In this document: positions 53,452-62,827 of the stretch, piece by piece
Numbering within the stretch: position 1 is the stretch's first letter
Layout: every line of letters starts with the position of its first letter
Origin: Psychrobacter okhotskensis
GTDB taxonomy: Bacteria; Pseudomonadota; Gammaproteobacteria; Pseudomonadales; Moraxellaceae
Length of the DNA: 64,000 nt
NCBI RefSeq assembly: GCF_013248965.1
Contig: NZ_JABRVQ010000003.1
Coordinates: forward strand, 124,001 to 188,000
Reading direction: 5' to 3'
Program-made: the position numbers and the translations under genes
Notes under the pieces: generated by a model
The model's database searches: none
Seen by the model: the letters and a program-made list of their open reading frames with translations, nothing else
Told to the model about the DNA's origin: nothing

Positions 53452-54207
53452 TTAGTAAATTGAATCAGCCAGTTCCTCAAGTAAATCCGTGTGAACACTA
53501 GAGGTATAAACAATAAACTCAACATTCATCTCTCTTAAGATAGCGATCATTTGTTGCGGGCCATCATGCATAATGAGAGTACGTTCGACAATCCCTTTCG
53601 AGGTTTTATAAAAAAGAGTAGCGTGGTTATGCACAATGGCAAATTTCTCTAGTTCTTTAGAAAAGACAAGAGTTCTACCCTCATCTTTTAAACGATGGTA
53701 ATTTACTAAGCTATCAGAAAAATGATAATGAGCATCAAAAGGTAATTCCTTTTTAGCTACTTTAAGTATTTTTTTAGCTGAGGTTTGAGCTGATTTTTTA
53801 TCAATGTAATTACTAAATTTTTGTGAGTTTTTATTTTTATAGGGTTTTTTCAAGAGCCAAAATATTAAAGTGACTATCAAATAAATGACAAGCAGTACCA
53901 AAAGCACTACGTTAAATGGCTCGAATATAACCATATATAGCAACAACAAAGTTCCTAATATACATAGCGCTAAAAATGTTTTTCTTATTTTAGACCAGTG
54001 CTTGTTTAGAAATTTCCTAAGCTTAAAGATAGGGCTAAATATGCCTTGAAACAATCTCACTCGCAAACGTAGGTTTTGAAAAATAATCATCTCTAGGAGA
54101 TTTTGCTCAACTTGCTTTAAGAATGGCTCATCACATTTAGTTATGAGCTCTCTATTCATTGACTCACTCTCTAAAGAGTGAGTGGTCAGCTTTTCTTGGT
54201 TGTCCAA
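53452..54207 (-). CDS. AT-rich two-helix membrane protein, unknown
   Basis: A protein of up to 251 residues with two closely spaced helices (about 79-98 and 100-120) and cytosolic parts on both sides. The N-terminal part is amphipathic and basic (NLRLRVRLFQGIFSPIFKL). The C-terminal domain (about 150-251: LVNYHRLKDEGRTLVFSKELEKFAIV, shown in key words LVFSKELEKF and RTLIMHDGPQQMIAILREM) is compact and may be a small alpha-beta domain. The start is a TTG at 54207 with CAGGAA upstream, or the ATG at 54159. Codon use is far more AT-rich than the neighbours, pointing to acquisition. No family was recognised. Confidence 0.6.
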   Translation of the reverse strand: MDNQEKLTTHSLESESMNRELITKCDEPFLKQVEQNLLEMIIFQNLRLRVRLFQGIFSPIFKLRKFLNKHWSKIRKTFLALCILGTLLLLYMVIFEPFNVVLLVLLVIYLIVTLIFWLLKKPYKNKNSQKFSNYIDKKSAQTSAKKILKVAKKELPFDAHYHFSDSLVNYHRLKDEGRTLVFSKELEKFAIVHNHATLFYKTSKGIVERTLIMHDGPQQMIAILREMNVEFIVYTSSVHTDLLEELADSIY

Positions 54208-54246
54208 AGTATTATTCCTGTTAGCAATGTTTTAATAAATACTCAA

Positions 54247-55557
54247 CTAAACCTGTTTACCATCGACCATAATCGGACGACTGACTAACCACGCAAAACC
54301 GACATTAATCACCATCAAGATCAGCATAAGTAACAGTGCTAAGTCCCAATTACCAGTTAATTCATGTAGCCAACCTGTGCCTAACGGACCAAAGAATGCT
54401 AGCAAGTAACCAACGAACTGCGCCATGCCCGATAGCTCGCTGGACTGGTTGGTGGTATAAGTGCGCAGGGAAAACAGCATCATACTGAGCGTAAAGATAG
54501 CAGAACAACCTGCTCCCATCAAACCTGACCACAGCCAAGCTAAATCAGGGGTTAGATAACTGACTCCTAACACCCCAATGACGTTGAGCACCGTAGCTAA
54601 GATCGCGAGCGCTTGAATAGGGCGGCCACGATTGACGAGCCAAGTCAAACTTAAAATAGAGAGCGGCGCCATAAATTGAAACACCGAGCCCATCTGGCCA
54701 GCAGCAACTGGAGTTAAACCCTTACTGACCCAAATAGAAGGTAAAAAGCTGGCTACAGTATAAAACAGTAATGACTGCAAGCCCATAAATACCGCTATTT
54801 GCCATGCAAAAGACGTACGCCACATCGAAATCTTTGAAGATCCTGAGGGCGGCAAAACAGCAGCTTGATGATTAGAAGAGCCCAAACTAAAACGCAAAAA
54901 TACCCAAATCGCTAGGGCAAATAGTCCCAACAACGACCAACCACCGAGCGACCATTGCCAACCGACACTTTCAGATAACGGTAATACCACCCCTGCGACA
55001 ATACCCGCAGACACCGTCATGGTCAGGCTAAATAGGCCAGTAATCAATGGAATATGTTGCGGAGTGCGCTGCTTGATAACGGGTGCCGCCAAGGTGTTAG
55101 CAAAGCCGATAGCCAAGGTCAGTAATAAAGTACCCGTTAAGAATCCCAGCCAAGTTGGTATGACAGTACGAATAATCATACCTGCCGTTAATAAACCAAT
55201 CATCGCAATGAGCGTATTCTCAAGACCAAAGCGCTTACCAATCGTTGGTGCGATAAGCGCGCCCACTGCAAACGTTAGCATCGGCACCGCACCCAGCCAA
55301 CCAATCTGCGTCTCAGAGATATTGAGCGCCTCTTGCACCACTGGTGCAATAGAGCCAAGGGCGACAATAGGCGCACGCATATTGGTCGCCAGTAATATCA
55401 TGGCGCATAGTACGAGCCAAAAAGTGAAGCGCGATGAAGGCAGCTTAAACGCTGACGAGGTATCTGGGTGAGACTGTGGTGGCAAATCAGACGGCAAATG
55501 GGAGGAGGTAGACATAGCAGCACGACTATTATTAAAATGAGAAAAAGGACACGTCAT
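54247..55557 (-). CDS. CynX/NimT-family MFS transporter
   Basis: Major facilitator of 436 residues with about 12 membrane helices. The pattern LLATNMRAPIVALGSIAPVVQE near residue 57 and the A-motif-like loop following helix 2 (IAPTIGKRFGLENTLI) match the cyanate/2-nitroimidazole transporter (CynX/NimT) group. The substrate is unknown; relatives export or import small organic ions and drugs. The first ATG adds 14 residues before MSTSSHLPSD; neither start has a strong ribosome site. No linked enzyme suggests a substrate. Confidence 0.8.
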   Translation of the reverse strand: MTCPFSHFNNSRAAMSTSSHLPSDLPPQSHPDTSSAFKLPSSRFTFWLVLCAMILLATNMRAPIVALGSIAPVVQEALNISETQIGWLGAVPMLTFAVGALIAPTIGKRFGLENTLIAMIGLLTAGMIIRTVIPTWLGFLTGTLLLTLAIGFANTLAAPVIKQRTPQHIPLITGLFSLTMTVSAGIVAGVVLPLSESVGWQWSLGGWSLLGLFALAIWVFLRFSLGSSNHQAAVLPPSGSSKISMWRTSFAWQIAVFMGLQSLLFYTVASFLPSIWVSKGLTPVAAGQMGSVFQFMAPLSILSLTWLVNRGRPIQALAILATVLNVIGVLGVSYLTPDLAWLWSGLMGAGCSAIFTLSMMLFSLRTYTTNQSSELSGMAQFVGYLLAFFGPLGTGWLHELTGNWDLALLLMLILMVINVGFAWLVSRPIMVDGKQV

Positions 55558-56001
55558 TAAACAACGCCGAAGAATCGTCGCTGATAAATAACACTAAGGA
55601 AAACGCACCTAAACGGTGACTAACATTATCAATCAGAATCGCAAATCAGAACTAGACATTACTTGCACAGCGCAAGGAGTACGAGCTTGTTACCCTATAA
55701 GCTAGGGTAAACATAATGTATGGGTAGTGGCTTTATATATGAGTAATAGCCTATACGAGTATGGCTTTGAGAGATTGATTGTCGTCAATCACACATAACG
55801 TGGCTACGGCATCAGGCGCGCTGAAGCTATTATTGGCACTTTTTTCACTCACCCTTTTATGGACAACTGATCTAAAACCAACCATATAAACAGCTGATGG
55901 CACAATAAAAAATAGCGCCAGCCACTTTCAAAGTGACTAGACGCTATTATAAGAACAGATGTAAGGTAAATGCTACCAGCGTATGGTAACCAATGTGACC
56001 T
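55558..56001. other. Spacer between MFS gene and nqrM
   Basis: A 444-base gap containing the nqrM terminator (55911-55948) and presumably the MFS promoter. Nothing else was recognised. Confidence 0.35.
55911..55948 (-). terminator. nqrM terminator
   Basis: On the minus strand AATAGCG and CGCTATT enclose CACTTTGAAAGTG, a second stem, and a T6 run follows. Confidence 0.75.
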
Positions 56002-56247
56002 TTATACAGATTTGCCTAATTGAGCAGCTCTAAGCGCGTTTTCTTGCTGCTCTGCGATGATTGAATCGCATTTGTTAGGATCGTTACCACAAAACGAGCA
56101 GTTTTCATCGCCCATCAGTTTTGCAACGCCGCCGCAAGATCCTCTAAGCGGCTTTTTTTTGACCATATAACCGATACCCATAAACACAAAGAATAGGATA
56201 AATACAGTAAAGGTAATAGCAAGCATGGGAAGTAGTTGGCTAAGCAT
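56002..56247 (-). CDS. nqrM: Na+-NQR maturation protein NqrM
   Basis: Small membrane protein (81 residues) of the DUF539/NqrM family, needed for assembly of Na+-NQR, probably delivering iron to the NqrD/E site. One helix (about 8-30) is followed by the four-cysteine motif C-x11-C-x2-C-x6-C in SCGGVAKLMGDEN and CSFCGNDPNKC. An extended -10 (56303-56311) lies about 55 bases upstream. It is downstream of apbE in the same direction but separated by a 307-base gap with a repeat, so it has its own promoter. Confidence 0.9.
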   Translation of the reverse strand: MLSQLLPMLAITFTVFILFFVFMGIGYMVKKKPLRGSCGGVAKLMGDENCSFCGNDPNKCDSIIAEQQENALRAAQLGKSV

Positions 56248-56302
56248 AGAGGAGGCCTCGTTTTAAAAATAGGGCAGTCATCAGTAAAGATAACTTACTA
56301 AT

Positions 56303-56311
56303 AGTATAGCA
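56303..56311 (-). promoter_or_regulatory. Extended -10 element before nqrM
   Basis: TGCTATACT on the minus strand, 56 bases before the nqrM ATG. The same nine bases precede hemN. Confidence 0.35.
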
Positions 56312-56456
56312 AATTTTTGCATTGCTCGTTGATACTAATAGGGTGTTCTTTACAGCATTACACTAGGGCATGCCCTCAATTCAACCGATAGCGATCTAAA
56401 TAGGCTAAAAGTGGTTAAACATCGCCAAATATCGGCCAAACATCATCAAATAGCTA

Positions 56457-56551
56457 GATAATATCATCGATATGATCTGCGCTATTTTCCTTGTTTGACA
56501 GCAAGTTACCTTGCTTTTATCCTCATTTTTAAAATGAGGACACGCCCTAGA
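56457..56551. repeat. Dispersed approx. 95-bp repeat, copy 2 (in the nqrM-apbE spacer)
   Basis: Matches 35448-35541. Its end contains a perfect CCTCATTTT-T-AAAATGAGG palindrome (56521-56539). The copy ends four bases before the apbE stop. The rest of the 307-base spacer (56248-56554) holds only the nqrM promoter and the small palindrome GGGCATGCCC at 56367-56376. Confidence 0.65.
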
Positions 56552-56554
56552 AAT

Positions 56555-57700
56555 TTACGGTTGTTTATCAGCACGCAGGTTCATCATCGCCGGTGTCTGT
56601 ACTAGTTGCCAATCATCGATACTGTCTAAACGTTCTTTGGCTAAAGAATCACTAGGCTTGATACCGTCAGCTAATATCACAAACAGCGCGGCTAGGTTTT
56701 GTTCCTTAGCGACTTTTAAGGCCTTTTCATAAGGCATCGCCGTCAGTGCCGTTGCCCAGGCATCTGCCAACGCAACCGAATCTGCAGCCACGGTGACCGA
56801 AGGAGCACCACCAACAATAGGCTTGCCAGTGGTGGGATCGATCGTGTGACTATAGTGCTTACCATTAAAGACGACCGAGTTGCGATAGTTCCCTGACGTT
56901 GCTAGATGCATCTGATTCGTCGTGTTCATCGGTTGACGGATGGCGGTAATTGTTTGGCGTTCGCTAACGGTGCTACCGTCGATAGGCGCATCAATCGCAA
57001 TTTGCCACGGTTGCTGTTGGTTATTGACACCAGAGGTCGCAATTTCACCACCAATCTCGACCATATAATTACGGATTTTATAGTTGTTTTTGAGGACGTC
57101 AGCGATAACGTCAACTCCGTAGCCTTTTGCCACTGCTGAAAAATCAAGCTCGATGCCGTCTTTGGTTTTAATAAGACCGTTGTCGTTTTGCACCACGCTC
57201 TCAAAGTCTACCAAGGCTTTTGCTTGCGCGATTTCTAGCGCAGTTGGCGGGCTTTGTAGGCGCTCAACCGTCATGGTGCTACCAAATCCCCATGTCTCAA
57301 TCAGTGGCATCACTGTCGGGTCAAAGGCACCGCCTGATTGTTGATAGACTTGCCTAGACGCCTCTAATACATGGCTGAAATCGGAGTCGATAGCAATCGG
57401 CGTATCTTTGCCTAATTGATTAAATTTAGAAATAGTAGAGTCCGCTTGATAAGTGGACATGCTGTCATTGATATCTTGCAAACGCTTATCAATCGCGGCT
57501 TGGATGGCAGTTTCGTCTACATCATCCGGTAGTTGATAGCTAATATGGTAGCTGGTGCCCATCGTCTCACCGCTCAGATAATTATAATCTGGCGTTTGCT
57601 GGCAAGCAGTGAGGCTCACTGTACCGATGAGACCAATGAAGCCATATAGGGCGATAGTGTTGTTTTTATTAGTAGACAAGGAATACATTAAATTTTTCAT
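56555..57700 (-). CDS. apbE: FAD:protein FMN transferase (ApbE), lipoprotein
   Basis: Flavin transferase that links FMN from FAD to Thr of NqrB and NqrC, essential for Na+-NQR. The signal peptide ends in a lipobox, SLTAC (Cys33), so it is a periplasmic lipoprotein. GETMGTSYHISY opens the ApbE domain; DFSAVAKGYGVDVIAD, VEIGGEIATSGV, HTIDPTTGKPI and VALADAWATAL are conserved. Length 381 is in the usual range. AAAGAGC supports the ATG at 57700. It is a few kb from the substrate genes nqrB/C in the same direction, as expected for the locus. Confidence 0.94.
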   Translation of the reverse strand: MKNLMYSLSTNKNNTIALYGFIGLIGTVSLTACQQTPDYNYLSGETMGTSYHISYQLPDDVDETAIQAAIDKRLQDINDSMSTYQADSTISKFNQLGKDTPIAIDSDFSHVLEASRQVYQQSGGAFDPTVMPLIETWGFGSTMTVERLQSPPTALEIAQAKALVDFESVVQNDNGLIKTKDGIELDFSAVAKGYGVDVIADVLKNNYKIRNYMVEIGGEIATSGVNNQQQPWQIAIDAPIDGSTVSERQTITAIRQPMNTTNQMHLATSGNYRNSVVFNGKHYSHTIDPTTGKPIVGGAPSVTVAADSVALADAWATALTAMPYEKALKVAKEQNLAALFVILADGIKPSDSLAKERLDSIDDWQLVQTPAMMNLRADKQP

Positions 57701-57845
57701 AAGCTCTTTGCTATAGCATCAGGGGTGAATGTGGCTTTAGTTAAGCGTTGCCTATTTTACACCCCTTGCCACCCATAACGCCAATAACTCTAAAATTGCA
57801 AAAGTCAGCAAGCGTGTTAATGAGTCCCTAGTATATTTATGCTTA

Positions 57846-58646
57846 TTATTTCACTTGCGACTCACGTATTAACTTATAGAGCTTTGGCGGTGATAGGCGA
57901 TTGACTCTCGTGGCCAGTTTTTCTTGTTTGCCACCAACGATGATGTATTCTTTATCGTTACTAAGCGCCTTAACGACTTGCTTGGCAAAGGCAGTTGCAG
58001 TCAGTCCTTTATTGGTCGCCTCATCCATGGTACCTTGGGCGCTACCATCTCCTGTCAGCGCGTTAATAGAAACGTTGGTTTGGATAAAGCCTGGAAATAT
58101 GGTAGCAACCTCTATGCCTTGATCATGCAATTCTGCACGTAAACTGTTCGCCCACATATGCAAGGCGGCCTTGGCTGCGCCATAAGCACCGCGATATTGC
58201 GTACCGAGTAAGCCTGCCACACTTGATATCATCACGACTTTGCCGCCGCCTTGTGCGATCATATCTGGCAAAACCAATCTTGTGAGACGGGTTTGTGCAA
58301 AATAGTCTATCTCCATAATTTGCCGTTCGACCTCTTCACTGGTTTCCATAATAAGCGCGCGTTGACTGACGCCAGCATTATTAATCAGCCAGTCAATGTT
58401 CCCTGCTTGTGTGATAGCAGCGTCATAGGCTTCTTTCGCTTGCTCGGCATCACTAATATCAAAAGGCATAATGATATGTTTTTTGCTGTGTTTGCAGCTT
58501 TTTTTGACCGCTGCCAATTTTGCCTCATCACGACCACTCAAGATAATCCGAGCACCGCGTTTGGCAAAAGCAATGGCTAAGGCTTCACCGATACCGCTAG
58601 AAGCACCAGTTATCCAAATGGTTAATTCCTTTACTTTAGCTTTCAT
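57846..58646 (-). CDS. Short-chain dehydrogenase/reductase
   Basis: Classical SDR of 266 residues. The cofactor motif is TGASSGIGEALA, followed by NNAGVSQRA; the catalytic Ser is in MISSVAG and the Tyr-x3-Lys pair is YGAAK. The domain is complete. AAAGGAT precedes the ATG. Substrate unknown; the sequence is like the DltE/YqjQ-type oxidoreductases. It stands between the NQR block and apbE without a clear functional link. Confidence 0.88.
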   Translation of the reverse strand: MKAKVKELTIWITGASSGIGEALAIAFAKRGARIILSGRDEAKLAAVKKSCKHSKKHIIMPFDISDAEQAKEAYDAAITQAGNIDWLINNAGVSQRALIMETSEEVERQIMEIDYFAQTRLTRLVLPDMIAQGGGKVVMISSVAGLLGTQYRGAYGAAKAALHMWANSLRAELHDQGIEVATIFPGFIQTNVSINALTGDGSAQGTMDEATNKGLTATAFAKQVVKALSNDKEYIIVGGKQEKLATRVNRLSPPKLYKLIRESQVK

Positions 58647-58761
58647 AAGAATCCTTTCTTAAATAATTGAAGTTTTTCATAGACTTTAGCCAATGATTTT
58701 TTTAGCTTAAGAATATTTCTATTTTAAAGCCACAAACTGGATACCATCATATATTAAATTC

Positions 58762-58795
58762 AAAAAAATAAAAAAGGCATCTAATAGGATGCCCT
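58762..58795 (-). terminator. Terminator after small lipoprotein gene
   Basis: On the minus strand GGCATC and GATGCC form a 6-bp stem with a long T-rich tail. Confidence 0.7.
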
Positions 58796-58843
58796 TAATT
58801 TCTAATACTTTTCATCACTACATAAACTCTAGAGGTATTCTCT

Positions 58844-59110
58844 TTAATTTACTCTAGCATTTGTATAACGATAACCTTTTGACTCTAAGCAAGCAGTCAA
58901 TAATGTATTTTCTTTCTCACTATTTACGTTTGCCATACCGATATCATAGCGGCATTTTTGTAGAGCGCTGTTCACATCATTTTGTGAGACACCTGCTTTT
59001 TGCCAAGTAGGTTGGGCCATTTGTACTGAGCGATGAGACATAGGGTCAGTCGTACAACCAGAGATGAATAAAACAGAGGCAACAAAGCCCGTAAATACAC
59101 CAAATTTCAT
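58844..59110 (-). CDS. Small lipoprotein, unknown
   Basis: An 88-residue protein with a lipoprotein signal: MKFGVFTGFVASVLF and lipobox ISGC (Cys19). The mature part of 70 residues contains two further Cys (QKCRYDI, TACLESKGYR) and a compact helical pattern like the small entry-exclusion or YkfL-type lipoproteins. No family was recognised with confidence. AAGG precedes the ATG. It follows nqrF on the minus strand, but the nqr terminator between them suggests separate transcription. Confidence 0.65.
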   Translation of the reverse strand: MKFGVFTGFVASVLFISGCTTDPMSHRSVQMAQPTWQKAGVSQNDVNSALQKCRYDIGMANVNSEKENTLLTACLESKGYRYTNARVN

Positions 59111-59203
59111 ATCATAACCTTGAGTTGAGAATATTATCCAAAAAACATAACTATCGATTTGAATGTTAGCAACTAACTATAGTAAATGTAAGGTTATAAA
59201 AAT

Positions 59204-59234
59204 AAAAAAAGAGCCTCAATTGAGACTCTCTTTT
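59204..59234 (-). terminator. nqr operon terminator
   Basis: On the minus strand AGAGTCTC and GAGGCTCT form an 8-bp stem (one G.T) around AATT with seven T, 39 bases after the nqrF stop. Confidence 0.9.
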
Positions 59235-59272
59235 ATAGTATTAATTTAATCGTGTTTCTCTAACCAGTCGGC

Positions 59273-60508
59273 TTAACCACCAAAGTCATCAAGCATGATA
59301 TTTTCGTCTTCAACACCAAGGCTATGCAACATGTCGATTACCGCCGCGTTCATCATCGGTGGCCCACACATGTAATATTCACAGTCCTCTGGGTTTGGAT
59401 GATCTTTGAGATACTCTTCTAGCAAGACGTTATGGATAAAGCCAGTATAGCCATCCCAATTGTCTTCAGGAAGCGGATCAGACAAAGCCACATGCCACTC
59501 AAAGTTATCGAACTCTTCTTCTAGTTGATCATAATCTTCAACATAGAACATCTCACGAATAGAGCGTGCACCGTACCAAAAGCTAATCTTACGCTTAGTG
59601 TTTAAGCGTTTAAGCTGATCAAAGATGTGTGAGCGCATCGGTGCCATACCTGCACCACCACCCACAAAGATCATCTCAGCTTCGGTGTCTTTGGCAAAGA
59701 ATTCACCATAAGGACCTGAAACCGTCACTTTATCACCAGGCTTTAAGCTAAATGTCCAAGAAGACATCTTACCTGGTGGGATACCGTCAGGGCCACGTGG
59801 CGGTGGACTAGCGATACGAATGTTAAACTTAATAAGGCCTTTTTCTTCTGGGTAGTTGGCCATTGAATAAGCACGAATAACCGGCTCATCAACTTTTGAG
59901 ACATAGTTGAAGATACCGAATTTTTCCCAGTCTTCTCTATACTCTTCGGCCACATCGAAGTCTTTGTAATGTACTTCATGCGGTGGCGCTTCCAACTGTA
60001 CATAACCACCAGCGCGGAAGTTAACTTCTTCGCCTTCTGGAATTTTAAGCACTAGCTCTTTAATAAAGGTGGCAACGTTATCGTTAGAGATAACTTCACA
60101 TTCCCACTTTTGTACATCAAAGAATTCAGGATCAATCTCGATTTTCATGTCTTGCTTAACAGCTACCTGACAAGCCAAGCGCATGTGATTACGGATTTCA
60201 CCTTGGGTAAAATAGCCTTCTTCGGTAGGCAAAATAGAACCGCCCCCTTCAATAACGCGGCAACGACACTGCGCACACGTACCACCACCACCACAGGCTG
60301 AAGATAAGAAAATACCTTCGCTCGCCAGTGTCTGTAGTAGTTTTCCGCCTGCCGGTGTCACGACGTCATTATCGGGATTGTCATTGATATGGATAGTAAC
60401 ATCGCCTGAACTGACCAGTCTTGAGCGCGCTGCCAAAATAATGGCAACGAGTCCCATGATGATCAAGGTAAACATAGCAACGCCACCAATCGCCGTAGCG
60501 TAATCCAT
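59273..60508 (-). CDS. nqrF: Na+-NQR subunit F (NADH dehydrogenase subunit)
   Basis: Electron-entry subunit of the Na+-translocating NADH:quinone reductase, 411 residues. An N-terminal helix (about 7-27) is followed by a 2Fe-2S ferredoxin domain with Cys72, Cys78, Cys81 and Cys113, an FAD-binding domain with RAYSMANYP, and the NADH domain ([34 protein letters not shown]). AAGGATACC precedes the ATG. It is the last nqr gene, 123 bases after nqrE. Like other NqrF proteins it ends in an aromatic-Gly tail, DDFGG. Confidence 0.97.
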   Translation of the reverse strand: MDYATAIGGVAMFTLIIMGLVAIILAARSRLVSSGDVTIHINDNPDNDVVTPAGGKLLQTLASEGIFLSSACGGGGTCAQCRCRVIEGGGSILPTEEGYFTQGEIRNHMRLACQVAVKQDMKIEIDPEFFDVQKWECEVISNDNVATFIKELVLKIPEGEEVNFRAGGYVQLEAPPHEVHYKDFDVAEEYREDWEKFGIFNYVSKVDEPVIRAYSMANYPEEKGLIKFNIRIASPPPRGPDGIPPGKMSSWTFSLKPGDKVTVSGPYGEFFAKDTEAEMIFVGGGAGMAPMRSHIFDQLKRLNTKRKISFWYGARSIREMFYVEDYDQLEEEFDNFEWHVALSDPLPEDNWDGYTGFIHNVLLEEYLKDHPNPEDCEYYMCGPPMMNAAVIDMLHSLGVEDENIMLDDFGG

Positions 60509-60631
60509 GGTAGGTATCCTTAATCTATGGAGTAGGGGTGCGAAAAGACGTCATTGCGTGTTTCCTGAACCCCTACCGAATAAATGAATTAAATAGGTCA
60601 AATCGCTAAATAGGCTTTTAAGCTTAGCGGT

Positions 60632-61240
60632 CTAGATTGACATACCGCCGAAAGACATAAAGCCAAGTGACATCAGACCAACCGTGATAAAGGTAATACC
60701 GAGACCACGCAGCGGCGCTGGAATGTCTGAGTATTTTAATTTCTCACGGATACCAGCCAATGCAGTGATCGCCAGTGCCCAACCAAAACCTGCGCCGACG
60801 CCGTATACCATCGATTCACCAAAGTTGTAGTCACGCTCAACCATGAACAGCACGCCACCTAGGATGGCACAGTTGACAGTGATGAGCGGTAAGAATACCC
60901 CTAGCGCGTTGTAGAGACTTGGGACAAACTTATCCAAGAACATCTCTAGAATCTGTACCGTGGCAGCAATCAAACCGATATAACTGAGCAGACCTAAGAA
61001 GCTTAAGTCGATATCTGGGAAGCCTGCCCATGCCAGCGCACCATTTTTTAGAATGAACTGAAATAGTAAGTTGTTTAGCGGCACGGTAATCGCCATCACG
61101 ACGACGACTGCAACCCCAAGACCAATCGCAGTGGACACTTTCTTCGATACTGCCAAAAAAGTACACATACCTAAGAAGTAGGCCAGCGCCATATTCTCAA
61201 TAAAGACTGAGGTTATAAATAAACTAACATAATGTCCCAT
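60632..61240 (-). CDS. nqrE: Na+-NQR subunit E
   Basis: Integral membrane subunit of 202 residues with about six helices. It opens [33 protein letters not shown], here cited only by [16 protein letters not shown], which contains the Cys of the intramembrane iron site shared with NqrD. The second Cys motif is in [12 protein letters not shown]. Homologous to RnfA. Its ATG overlaps the nqrD stop by one base (TAATG), so translation is coupled. Confidence 0.97.
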   Translation of the reverse strand: MGHYVSLFITSVFIENMALAYFLGMCTFLAVSKKVSTAIGLGVAVVVVMAITVPLNNLLFQFILKNGALAWAGFPDIDLSFLGLLSYIGLIAATVQILEMFLDKFVPSLYNALGVFLPLITVNCAILGGVLFMVERDYNFGESMVYGVGAGFGWALAITALAGIREKLKYSDIPAPLRGLGITFITVGLMSLGFMSFGGMSI

Positions 61241-61911
61241 TAGTGACCGCCTCCATGTGCCATGCCTTTAGACTGCGGCTTCATTACAAATTCAGCATCT
61301 TCAACCTGTTCTGGTTTCCAAATACGAACGATGGCAATGAATAATCCAATGATAAAGAATGCTGACGGTGGCAACAGTAATAGACCGTTTGGAATATACC
61401 AACCGCCATCAGTAACAGGCTGTAGGATGGTAATACCAAACCACGTACCTGCACCTAATAGCTCGCGGATAGTCGCGACAAATAACAGCACCGCCGAGTA
61501 GCCAAGACCGTTACCGATACCGTCCAAAAAGCTGGGTACGGGTGGATTGCTCATGGCAAAGGCTTCGGCACGGCCCATAACGATACAGTTGGTGATAATC
61601 AAGCCAACGAAGACCGATAGACCTTTACTGACATCATAAGCGACGGCTTTTAGCACTTGATCGACCAAAATAACCAGTGAGGCAATGATGGTCATCTGTA
61701 CAATAATACGAATACTTGACGGAATTTGCTTACGAATAATAGAGATAAAGAAGCTCGAAAACGCTGTTACCAGAGTCAACGCCACACACATCACCAACGC
61801 ATTGGACATGCTGGTCGTCACCGCCAGTGCCGAACAGATACCTAATATCTGTAGGGCAATGGGGTTATTATCAAAGATAGGCGAGGTTAAAATACTTTTA
61901 GTGTCAGCCAT
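61240..61911 (-). CDS. nqrD: Na+-NQR subunit D
   Basis: Membrane subunit of 223 residues with about six helices, homologous to Rnf[21 protein letters not shown], cut here, and [17 protein letters not shown] carry the Cys of the iron site that NqrD shares with NqrE. An extended acidic and His-rich C-terminus ends in AHGGGH. A single base separates it from nqrC upstream. No anomaly. Confidence 0.97.
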   Translation of the reverse strand: MADTKSILTSPIFDNNPIALQILGICSALAVTTSMSNALVMCVALTLVTAFSSFFISIIRKQIPSSIRIIVQMTIIASLVILVDQVLKAVAYDVSKGLSVFVGLIITNCIVMGRAEAFAMSNPPVPSFLDGIGNGLGYSAVLLFVATIRELLGAGTWFGITILQPVTDGGWYIPNGLLLLPPSAFFIIGLFIAIVRIWKPEQVEDAEFVMKPQSKGMAHGGGH

Positions 61912-61912
61912 G

Positions 61913-62827
61913 TTATGCCTCCTTGCCGTTTGCTACTGGTAGGGTCGCTGCCAGTTCGGTTGTCGGTTGAGCGCTCTTATTGTCCGGTGGTGTCGACTGG
62001 CTCGCTTGGGCATCAACACTGTCAAGCGTTTGACCGTTCTGTTCGCGTAGCAAATCTAGGTAAGGCTTATAACCTTGCTCACCCAACCAAAACTGAATCA
62101 TGTTGCTCACACCGCGACTGGTTAGCGTTGCACCGCTGATACCGTCAACCCAGTTGTCTTTTGGATTACCCGCTTTGGTCACACCCGTTGCCACGTCACC
62201 GTTTTCGTCATACGAGTGGATACCGCTCCACATCGCGCGCCATTTTGGCTCTTCGATGCGAGCGCCAAGGCCTGGGGTTTCTTTATGCTCATAAAAACTA
62301 ATACCTTTGATGGTATTCATGTCGCTCTCAAGCGTTAAGAAACCATAAATCGTACCCCATAGGCCATAGCCTTGAATCGGTAGTACCACCATCTCAGGCT
62401 TACCTGCGTCATCTTCTTTGACGTAGACTTTGGCGTATTTAGGCTTGCGACCAATACTGGCTGGATCGTTATCCCCTAAGTCATCGCTCAGTGCTTTGTT
62501 CTTGGTCGCTTGGCTAGCGTCATAATCATTACGATCAGGGATGCCCGCGGCTTTTAGCGCGTCATCCTCTACATAATTGCCTTTATTCAAGTCAATGATT
62601 TTTACTTCAAAATCTTTGAAGCGCTCAGTAACGTCGTCAGCGGTATCAGATTCAGCATCGTACATACCGGCGGCGACTAAGATGTTTTTGTTGCGGTCTA
62701 AGCGTGCGTTTTCGACTTGTGCTGGCTTTAGACCAACAGCAGCTGCTGAGACCAATACGGAACACACCAAGCATAGCGTCAATGCCACACTGATGGTTTT
62801 CGCATTATTACTTTTGGGCTTGGACAT
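61913..62827 (-). CDS. nqrC: Na+-NQR subunit C (covalent FMN)
   Basis: Periplasm-facing subunit of 304 residues anchored by one helix (about 10-32). The FMN acceptor is Thr234 in [13 protein letters not shown], the ApbE target motif. [12 protein letters not shown] and [14 protein letters not shown] are conserved. A Ser/Pro/Gln-rich C-terminal tail of about 40 residues is longer than in Vibrio. Its start overlaps the nqrB end by 20 bases. Confidence 0.97.
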   Translation of the reverse strand: MSKPKSNNAKTISVALTLCLVCSVLVSAAAVGLKPAQVENARLDRNKNILVAAGMYDAESDTADDVTERFKDFEVKIIDLNKGNYVEDDALKAAGIPDRNDYDASQATKNKALSDDLGDNDPASIGRKPKYAKVYVKEDDAGKPEMVVLPIQGYGLWGTIYGFLTLESDMNTIKGISFYEHKETPGLGARIEEPKWRAMWSGIHSYDENGDVATGVTKAGNPKDNWVDGISGATLTSRGVSNMIQFWLGEQGYKPYLDLLREQNGQTLDSVDAQASQSTPPDNKSAQPTTELAATLPVANGKEA

